From Spirochaetaceae bacterium (lineage in GTDB: Bacteria; Spirochaetota; Spirochaetia; Treponematales; Breznakiellaceae): 15,854 nt of DNA. The translations under genes were made by a program, and so were the position numbers. Below are positions 1 through 4,959 of the stretch, in pieces; position 1 is the stretch's first letter; each line of letters starts with the position of its first letter. Below the pieces are notes generated by a model that did no database searches, was not told the DNA's origin, and saw nothing but the letters and a program-made list of their open reading frames with translations. The stretch lies in the NCBI GenBank assembly GCA_031258625.1, contig JAIRMO010000025.1, positions 1 through 15,854 on the forward strand, given 5' to 3'.

Positions 1-792
1 CCGCAAATCATCCAGATAGGGGCCGGCGATATCTTTCTCCGTTTCCGCCATGGGCTTTCCGACCCGGCTTGGGTCAAAATGGCCGCTCACCAGGCCCCCG
101 TTGCTGTACACCACGGCAACAGCCCCTTCATAGGGCCGTATCTCTTCCACCTGCCGCTGAATGGCGGTTATCTCAATATCGATACCCATGGAACCCACAA
201 AGCGGCCTTTGTTTTTGATCGGCATGGCGAGGGTGGTCATCAGGACCTCCCGGCCCGCGACTGTATACAGATAGGGTTCCACCAGGGTCTCGTTCCCGGT
301 CTGTTTCGGGATGAGGTAATAGTCCCCCACCCCGGGAACTTCATAGTCCGCCAGAGGTTCCAGGGTTATATCGATAACGCCGCGGAACCAGTAGGGGATG
401 AACCGTCCGGTGTGGTCCGTCCCCGCCGTATTGGCAAATTCCGCGTCCAGGCCGTCCAGGGCATTGGGCTCCCAGGCGCTTGAGGCGGCGACAACCTCGG
501 GATTCTCCTCCACCATGGCCCGGACCATCAGGCTAAAGAAGGGCCGCCGGTCCACCCGGTCTATTTCTTCATATTTCGACATAACCTGACCCATCGAGCG
601 GGCCGCGTCCAGATAAAGTTCCAGCCAGGCCTTGATTTCCAGGGCGTTTTCTTTGGCCAGATTGGTTATTTCATTGTCGATGAGGCTGGTTATCTGTCCC
701 TGGGCAAGGCTCAGGATAGTTCCGGTTAACGCGGCGGTTCCCGCAAGATTGAGGACGATGATCATAACCACAAGTTTTCTACCTATTTTCAC
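1..792 (-). CDS. Methyl-accepting chemotaxis protein, N-terminal part (cut by window edge)
   Basis: The first 264 residues of a chemoreceptor are visible; the gene continues beyond base 1. A GTG start at 792 follows a strong AAAGGAGG ribosome site. Residues 1-8 are a basic n-region (KIGRKL) and about 8-30 form the first membrane helix (VVMIIVLNLAGTAALTG). Residues 31-80 are the helix leading to the periplasmic sensor. From about 80 onward the sequence reads like a dCache-type sensor: FIPYWFRG at 131-138, a DYEVPGVGDYYLIPKQTG stretch at 149-166, VLMTTLAMPI at 183-192, and GRFVGSMGIDIEI at 196-208. The last motif is typical of the beta-sheet core of spirochaetal and clostridial dCache receptors. 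The second membrane helix, HAMP and methyl-accepting signalling domain would lie outside the window, so the receptor class is inferred from the sensor alone. The ligand is unknown. The gene stands apart from the etf operon by 441 bases and probably has its own promoter in the AT-rich stretch upstream. Confidence 0.88.
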   Translation of the reverse strand, partial: MKIGRKLVVMIIVLNLAGTAALTGTILSLAQGQITSLIDNEITNLAKENALEIKAWLELYLDAARSMGQVMSKYEEIDRVDRRPFFSLMVRAMVEENPEVVAASSAWEPNALDGLDAEFANTAGTDHTGRFIPYWFRGVIDITLEPLADYEVPGVGDYYLIPKQTGNETLVEPYLYTVAGREVLMTTLAMPIKNKGRFVGSMGIDIEITAIQRQVEEIRPYEGAVAVVYSNGGLVSGHFDPSRVGKPMAETEKDIAGPYLDDLR

Positions 793-868
793 GGGACAAC
801 CCTCCTTTGGGCATAAATAAAAATTATCCGGACGGCCTCATGGTGAATATTGAGTACGATACCTTAAT

Positions 869-903
869 TTAAAATATAATACATAATTAAATATACTACA
901 TAA
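869..903. repeat. AT-rich tandem direct repeat upstream of the chemoreceptor
   Basis: On the minus strand two nearly identical units sit head to tail: TTATGTAGTATATTTAA (903-887) and TTATGTATTATATTTTAA (886-869). They differ by one substitution and one inserted T. The array lies 77-111 bases upstream of the chemoreceptor GTG. It could hold promoter elements or binding sites for a regulator, since several TATATT/TATTAT hexamers occur in it, but no convincing -35/-10 pair could be assigned. Confidence 0.6.
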
Positions 904-1011
904 CGAAAGTAATTTATAGACGATGAGCCGGGGGGCAGGATCATTTACTTTTACCCGGGAGGCGAAATCCCGGCTCCCCCGATCATCCTCACCGGTAGGG
1001 GACGGCCAACC

Positions 1012-1042
1012 CGGCGGGGTTCACCGGCGGCGAGCCCCGCCG
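1012..1042. other. GC-rich inverted repeat (8-bp stem)
   Basis: CGGCGGGG (1012-1019) pairs perfectly with CCCCGCCG (1035-1042) across a 15-base loop. There is no T-run on either side, so it is not a standard intrinsic terminator. The right arm coincides with the left end of the 24-base direct repeat. Weaker stems follow: CCGAT/ATCGG (1068-1072/1079-1083) and TTTACA/TGTAAA (1084-1089/1104-1109). Confidence 0.5.
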
Positions 1043-1212
1043 TAAAGGAGGTTCTTGGTTTCCGACCCCGATACGAAAATCGGTTTACACCTTTTCTACG
1101 GGTTGTAAATTTTCCGGAACAAGCGCGAACCGAAGGTTCGACGGGGTATGGACCACGCCTTCCAATCAACAACCTCGCCTTGAAGCTCCCCCGCCGCAAA
1201 GCGGGTTCTTGG
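1035..1212. repeat. Pair of degenerate 24-base direct repeats
   Basis: Bases 1035-1058 and 1189-1212 match at 21 of 24 positions, sharing CCCCGCCG, AAAG and GGTTCTTGG blocks, 154 bases apart. A second 11-base exact repeat, GGGTATGGACC, is at 1144-1154 and again at 1211-1221, each followed within about 20 bases by CAATCAA. The pattern suggests a partly duplicated intergenic element. Whether it recurs elsewhere in the genome cannot be seen here. Confidence 0.5.
1126..1140. other. Tight hairpin CGAACC-GAA-GGTTCG
   Basis: A perfect 6-bp stem with a 3-base loop lies in the middle of the GC-rich intergenic element. It has no following T-run. It may be part of a folded RNA or of a palindromic intergenic repeat, and its function is not visible from sequence. 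Confidence 0.5.
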
Positions 1213-1233
1213 GTATGGACCCTTCGCATACAA

Positions 1234-2955
1234 TCAATCTACGCTATTGATTACTTCCCCATAGTTCTTGAGGAGGGTCCCGTCTTCGCATAAGATGAAG
1301 TTCCGGTTCGCCTCGATCCGGGAGGACATCCGGGTGATGAAGATCGAGGCAACCTTGAGTTTCCGGCCGCTGTGGGCCCCGTCCCGCAGGAGGAGGTAAC
1401 CGATGATGAGGTCCGTAGCCATTTCCACGAGCCTGCGGGAATGGTAGGTCAAAAACTGTTCATGCCCCTTGTAGGCCTTGACAAAATCCAGGGTCTCGTC
1501 AAAGAGTTTCCGGCCGGCGCGGATCTTTTCAAGCAGTTCCGGCCCCTGGGGAAAACCTGACCGGTCGTATTCGTCCAGGATCATCTGGGCGATACCGGAA
1601 GTTACGGGGCCGATGGCGGCAACGATCTGGAGCTGGGTGGTACCCTCGTAGATGTTGGTGATCCGGGCGTCCCGGTAGTGGCGTTCCGCGTTGAATTCCT
1701 TCATATAACCGGTACCGCCGTGGATCTGGATGGCGTCGTAGGCCACCTTGTTGGCCATTTCCGTGGTGTAGGCCTTGACCATGGGGGTAAAGAATCCGGC
1801 AAGCCGGGCATATTTCTTTTTTTCCTCGATAATTTCGCCCTTTTCCTCGGGATGTTTTTCCGAATAGTCTTCCAGCGCCTCCTTGAGGTCCACAAACCGG
1901 GAGGTTTCGTAAAGGAGGGTCCTGCCCGCCTCTATGGACACCTTCATCTCGGTGAGCATTTCGAATACCGGGGGAAGGGTCCGTACCGGGGCGCCGAACT
2001 GGACCCGCTTGGCCGCATAGCGGTCCGCCTCCCGGTAGGCCGCTTCGGCGATACCCACCGCCTGGGCCGCGATACCCAGCCGGGCGTTGTTCATGAGCCA
2101 CATGGTGTACTTGGTGAGCCCCCGCTGGCGTTCCCCCACCAACCGGGCCGGGGCGTGGTTGAACTGGAGCTCGCAGGTGGGGGAACCGTGGATCCCCAGC
2201 TTGTGTTCCAGCCGGCGGATGATCATCTTATCATCCCGCTCGTAGAGAAAGAAGGAAAGCCCCCGGGCGCCCCGCCCCTGATCCTCGCTCCGGGCCAGGA
2301 CCAGGCCGATGGTGCCGCAGCCGTTGGTGATGAAGCGCTTGACCCCGGTGAGGTACCAGGCGCCGTCATCCCCGGGGACCGCCTTGAGGTTCACCGCCTG
2401 AAGGTCGCTCCCCGCGTCGGGTTCGGTGAGGATCATGGAGGAACCCCATTCCCCGGAACAGAGCCGGGGAAGAACCGCCTGTTTCTGCTCCTCCGAGGCG
2501 AATTTGTTGATGGTTTCGGCGATGTCCTGCTGGAGGCCGAAGTTGAGGAAGGAAGCGTCCGCCCGGGCGATGATCTCCGCGGCAACGCTGAGGATGGTGG
2601 TGGGCATATTGAGTCCGCCGTACTGCCGGGGGATGCAGAACCCCATGAGGTCCGCCTGGGCGAACATATCCAGGGCCTTTTGGGTGGCCGGGTTGAGCCG
2701 CACCTGGTTGTTTTCCAGGACGGGCCCGGCCTCGTCCACCCCGGGGGCCGCGGGGGCGATAAACTCCCCGCAGATCTCAGCGATGATCGAGAGGACGAGC
2801 CGGTAGTTCTCCCGGGCGTCCTTTTCGTCCTTGGGGGCATAGGGATAGCGGCCCGCCTCCCGGAACCCCTCTTCCTTAAGCCGGACGATCCGGTCCAGGT
2901 CCAAATGTTCCAGATGAAACAAAATATCTTCGTTGTCTTTTAAAAAGTTTTCCAC
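1234..2955 (-). CDS. Acyl-CoA dehydrogenase, long (573 aa) subfamily
   Basis: This is an FAD-dependent acyl-CoA dehydrogenase, which interconverts acyl-CoA and trans-2-enoyl-CoA with ETF as electron partner. Translation starts at GTG 2955 after AAAGGA with 7-base spacing. Both family signatures are clear: LTEPDAGSD at 176-184 (flavin/substrate region) and QIHGGTGYMKEFNAERHYRD at 410-429. The catalytic base is expected to be Glu437 in IYEGTTQLQ (435-443). At 573 residues it is much longer than the usual roughly 380. It has an extended N-terminus (1-60), a charged insertion around 355-385 (DYSEKHPEEKGEIIEEKKK) and an extra helical C-terminal domain (about 450-573), as in FadE5-like or acyl-CoA_dh C-terminal-type enzymes. 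It is the last gene of the etfB-etfA-dehydrogenase operon, 41 bases after etfA. Chain-length preference and direction in vivo are unknown. In an anaerobe a reductive role on an enoyl-CoA is as plausible as beta-oxidation. Confidence 0.95.
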   Translation of the reverse strand: MENFLKDNEDILFHLEHLDLDRIVRLKEEGFREAGRYPYAPKDEKDARENYRLVLSIIAEICGEFIAPAAPGVDEAGPVLENNQVRLNPATQKALDMFAQADLMGFCIPRQYGGLNMPTTILSVAAEIIARADASFLNFGLQQDIAETINKFASEEQKQAVLPRLCSGEWGSSMILTEPDAGSDLQAVNLKAVPGDDGAWYLTGVKRFITNGCGTIGLVLARSEDQGRGARGLSFFLYERDDKMIIRRLEHKLGIHGSPTCELQFNHAPARLVGERQRGLTKYTMWLMNNARLGIAAQAVGIAEAAYREADRYAAKRVQFGAPVRTLPPVFEMLTEMKVSIEAGRTLLYETSRFVDLKEALEDYSEKHPEEKGEIIEEKKKYARLAGFFTPMVKAYTTEMANKVAYDAIQIHGGTGYMKEFNAERHYRDARITNIYEGTTQLQIVAAIGPVTSGIAQMILDEYDRSGFPQGPELLEKIRAGRKLFDETLDFVKAYKGHEQFLTYHSRRLVEMATDLIIGYLLLRDGAHSGRKLKVASIFITRMSSRIEANRNFILCEDGTLLKNYGEVINSVD

Positions 2956-2996
2956 GATCTTTTCCTTTATGAGTATGAGAGGCCGGGAACGGCGCC

Positions 2997-4010
2997 TTAT
3001 ACCCTGGCCTTGCAGGCCTTGATCATCCGGGGAATCACCTCGGAAAGGTCCCCCACGATGCCGTATTGGGCGATACTGAAGATGGGCGCCTCAGGATCGG
3101 TGTTGACGGCGATGATCCGGGCGGAAGCGTCCATTCCCGCCCGGTGCTGGATGGCCCCGGAGATGCCGCAGGCGATGTAAAGCTTGGGCCGTACCGTGGT
3201 ACCGGTCTGGCCCACCTGGTGTTCCTTGCCGATGAGCCCCGCGTCCACCGCGGCCCGGGAGGCCCCGACCTCCCCACCGAGGACCTCGGCCAGGCTTCGG
3301 ATAAGGGCGAAATTCTCCCGGGTGCCCACCCCCATGCCCCCGGAGACGATGATGTTCGCCCCCTTGAGGTTGACGGTTTTTTCTTCCAGGACCCGTTCAA
3401 GGATCTCCGTGGGGAAATCCCCCTCCCCCAGGGAGGCGGGGAGCCTGAGGATCTCCGCCTTACGGGTGTTATCCGGGGCGTTCATCCGCATGACCCCCTC
3501 CCGAACCGTGGCCATTTGGGGCTTATGCTCGGGACAGACGATGGTGGCGATGATGTTCCCCCCAAAAGCCGGCCGGATCTGGTAGAGGATGTTCCGGTAT
3601 TCCCGATCCTTTTGGGTATGGTCCCCGATTTTGAGGTCCGTACAGTCCGCGGTGAGCCCCACCCTCAGGTTGGAAGCCACCCGGGGGGCCAGATCCCGGC
3701 CGCCGGTGGTGGCCCCGTAGAGGACGATCTGGGGTTTGTAGTCCTTGATGACCCGGATCATCAGCTTGCTGTAGGGGATGGGGGTATAAAACCGAAGCCG
3801 GGGGTCCTCCACGAGACAGACCACGTCGGCCCCCAGGGCGGCGATCCGGGGGACTTCCCCGGAGACCTCTTCGCCGAAAAGGGCGGCGCTTACGGGAACC
3901 CCCAACTCGTCCGCCAATTCCCGGGCCTTGGACACCAATTCCAGGCTTACCTCGGCTGTTTTTCCGCCCTCCTGCTGAATATATACCATGACACTGTTTT
4001 CCGCACGCAT
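2997..4010 (-). CDS. etfA: Electron transfer flavoprotein, alpha subunit
   Basis: This is the alpha subunit of ETF, which carries the FAD that passes electrons to or from the neighbouring dehydrogenase. The chosen start is ATG 4010: it follows AGGAG at 6-base spacing and gives a normal 337-residue EtfA. The open frame extends upstream to 4085, but those 25 residues overlap the end of etfB and are unlikely. The N-terminal domain (about 7-200) has the EtfA/B nucleotide-binding-like fold, with YGATTGGRDLAPR at 98-110 and QIRPAFGGN at 144-152. The C-terminal FAD domain (about 215-337) shows SGGMGVG (223-229), GASRAAVDAGL (249-259), QVGQTGTTVRPKLYIACGIS (265-284), GAIQH (285-289) and NTDPEAPIF (303-311), the conserved FAD-binding series. 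There is no added ferredoxin domain at the N-terminus, unlike CarE of the caffeyl-CoA reductase system. The gene lies 16 bases downstream of etfB and is certainly co-transcribed with it. Confidence 0.96.
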   Translation of the reverse strand: MRAENSVMVYIQQEGGKTAEVSLELVSKARELADELGVPVSAALFGEEVSGEVPRIAALGADVVCLVEDPRLRFYTPIPYSKLMIRVIKDYKPQIVLYGATTGGRDLAPRVASNLRVGLTADCTDLKIGDHTQKDREYRNILYQIRPAFGGNIIATIVCPEHKPQMATVREGVMRMNAPDNTRKAEILRLPASLGEGDFPTEILERVLEEKTVNLKGANIIVSGGMGVGTRENFALIRSLAEVLGGEVGASRAAVDAGLIGKEHQVGQTGTTVRPKLYIACGISGAIQHRAGMDASARIIAVNTDPEAPIFSIAQYGIVGDLSEVIPRMIKACKARV

Positions 4011-4026
4011 TACGCTCTCCTCTCCC

Positions 4027-4866
4027 TTACCCCAGGGTATGATCCGCGATAAGCTCGTGGACCAGGCCCGTGATCCCCCCTTCACCGGGATCGATATACC
4101 GGATTTCCCCGGCGGTGAGGACCACGGAGGTGATGTTTTTTACCTTGGTGGGGGAACCCGAAAGGCCGCACTGTTCCGGATCCGCCTTGATGGCGCTGAT
4201 GTCCCAGAGGGCCATCGCCGAATTACCCCGGGGATCCGCCTGGGGGCTCACCGCTTTATAGGCCATGGTTTTCTTAGCCGAAGGAGGCCGGGGGGCTTCC
4301 CCTTCGGCGGTAAAGGTGAGCAAAACCGGGAGGCCCGTCCGAACCCGCTCCCAGCCCCCCTCCACGGAACGCCGGGCGGTGATGGTCCTTTGGGGGATGT
4401 CCACCGCTTCGATCCGGGACACGCTGGTAATCTGGTTACACCCCAGCTTTTCCGCGGTTTGGGGGCCCACCTGGGCGGTATCCCCGTCGATGGCCTGACG
4501 GCCGCAAAAAACCAGGTCCCAGGGCCCGGTGGTTTCAATGGCGCACTTGAGGGCGTAGGAAGTGGCCAGGGTATCCGCCCCGGCAAAGCCCCGGTCCGAG
4601 ACCAGGGCGGTAAAGTCCGCCCCCCGGTAGAGGCACTCCTTGAGGATGGCCGCGGCCGCCGGGGGGCCCATGGTGATCACCTGTACCCTGGTCCCGGGGA
4701 AACGGTCCTTGAGCCGCAGAGCCGCTTCCAGGGCGTAAAGGTCGTCGGGGTTAAAAATCGCCGGCAGGGCGGCCCGGTTTACGGTCCCGTCCTCCTTCAT
4801 GGCATCCCCGGTAATATTCTGGGTGTCCGGCACTTGTTTGACCAGGACTACCAAATTCAAACCCAT
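4027..4866 (-). CDS. etfB: Electron transfer flavoprotein, beta subunit
   Basis: This is the beta subunit of ETF, forming the heterodimer with the adjacent EtfA and binding AMP or, in bifurcating ETFs, a second FAD. It starts at ATG 4866 after AGGAG with 6-base spacing and is 279 residues, slightly longer than the usual 250-265. Family motifs are KQVPDT (10-15), NPDDLYALEAALRLK (39-53) and the ETF-beta signature region FCGRQAIDGDTAQVGPQTAE (120-139), which contacts the nucleotide. The C-terminal GSPTKV (237-242) reaches into the subunit interface in known ETFs. It is the first gene of the operon, immediately downstream of the promoter at 4886-4914. The overall style is that of ETFs from anaerobes, some of which bifurcate electrons from NADH to ferredoxin and an enoyl-CoA. 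That activity cannot be assigned from these motifs alone. Confidence 0.96.
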   Translation of the reverse strand: MGLNLVVLVKQVPDTQNITGDAMKEDGTVNRAALPAIFNPDDLYALEAALRLKDRFPGTRVQVITMGPPAAAAILKECLYRGADFTALVSDRGFAGADTLATSYALKCAIETTGPWDLVFCGRQAIDGDTAQVGPQTAEKLGCNQITSVSRIEAVDIPQRTITARRSVEGGWERVRTGLPVLLTFTAEGEAPRPPSAKKTMAYKAVSPQADPRGNSAMALWDISAIKADPEQCGLSGSPTKVKNITSVVLTAGEIRYIDPGEGGITGLVHELIADHTLG

Positions 4867-4885
4867 TTATTTCTCCTGAGTATCT

Positions 4886-4914
4886 ATCATAACAATAACC
4901 CAAAGATATTTCAA
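4886..4914 (-). promoter_or_regulatory. Sigma-70-like promoter of the etfB-etfA-dehydrogenase operon
   Basis: On the minus strand TTGAAA (4914-4909) is followed after exactly 17 bases by TATGAT (4891-4886), each close to the consensus hexamer. The etfB ATG lies 19 bases downstream of the -10 element, giving a short leader that still contains the AGGAG ribosome site. This is the best promoter match in the window. Confidence 0.75.
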
Positions 4915-4922
4915 GGGTTATT
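4894..4922. promoter_or_regulatory. Inverted repeat over the etf promoter, candidate operator
   Basis: AATAACCC (4894-4901) and GGGTTATT (4915-4922) form a perfect 8-bp dyad separated by 13 bases. One arm abuts the -35 hexamer on its upstream side and the other lies in the -35/-10 spacer. A dimeric repressor bound here would block RNA polymerase, as with TetR- or FadR-type regulators of acyl-CoA genes, although no such regulator gene is in the window. An alternative is a weak stem-loop ending transcripts of the giant gene, whose stop codon is 38 bases upstream. The loop is long and there is no clean U-run, so I favour the operator. Confidence 0.45.
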
Positions 4923-4929
4923 TAGACAT

Positions 4930-4947
4930 TTATTGAAAATTTGTCAT
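4930..4947 (-). other. Micro-ORF (5 codons) with a strong ribosome site just after the giant gene
   Basis: Directly overlapping and following the TAG stop of the giant gene is TAGGAGGAG, then AGAAAA and ATG at 4947. The reading frame is MTNFQ followed by TAA (4930-4932), and a second ATG abutting that stop reads MSK and stops. The Shine-Dalgarno sequence is much better than chance would suggest, but the peptide is too short to be a conventional gene. It lies upstream of the etf promoter, so it is not a leader for that operon unless transcripts read through. Confidence 0.25.
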
Positions 4948-4959
4948 TTTTCTCTCCTC

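Larger units (their letters stand above)
793..1233. other. Intergenic region without a convincing gene
   Basis: This 441-base stretch separates the chemoreceptor start from the acyl-CoA dehydrogenase stop. Bases 793-920 are AT-rich and are likely to hold the chemoreceptor promoter. Bases about 925-1233 change abruptly to GC-rich and contain several inverted repeats and a degenerate direct repeat, listed separately. An open frame on the minus strand (951-1229, 92 codons) starts 4 bases after the dehydrogenase stop. Its product is rich in Arg, Gly and Pro, has no recognisable domain, and lacks a Shine-Dalgarno sequence. I read it as an open frame by composition within a structured or repetitive element. 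No T-rich intrinsic terminator for the dehydrogenase operon was found. Confidence 0.6.

Noticed and set aside
79..483. 134-codon plus-strand frame at the left edge
   Set aside because: Antisense to the chemoreceptor sensor domain, which has clear dCache motifs and a strong ribosome site.
869..1221. CRISPR-like array from the repeats left of the dehydrogenase
   Set aside because: Only two copies per repeat, uneven spacing, and no cas genes.
951..1229. 92-codon minus-strand open frame just after the dehydrogenase
   Set aside because: No Shine-Dalgarno sequence, Arg/Gly/Pro-rich product without domains, and it coincides with a GC-rich hairpin and repeat element.
1678..2943. 421-codon plus-strand open frame opposite the dehydrogenase
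   Set aside because: Antisense shadow of a high-GC gene whose minus-strand product is an unmistakable acyl-CoA dehydrogenase.
4011..4085. 25-residue N-terminal extension of EtfA
   Set aside because: It overlaps the 3' end of etfB, and ATG 4010 has a well-placed AGGAG and gives the normal family length.
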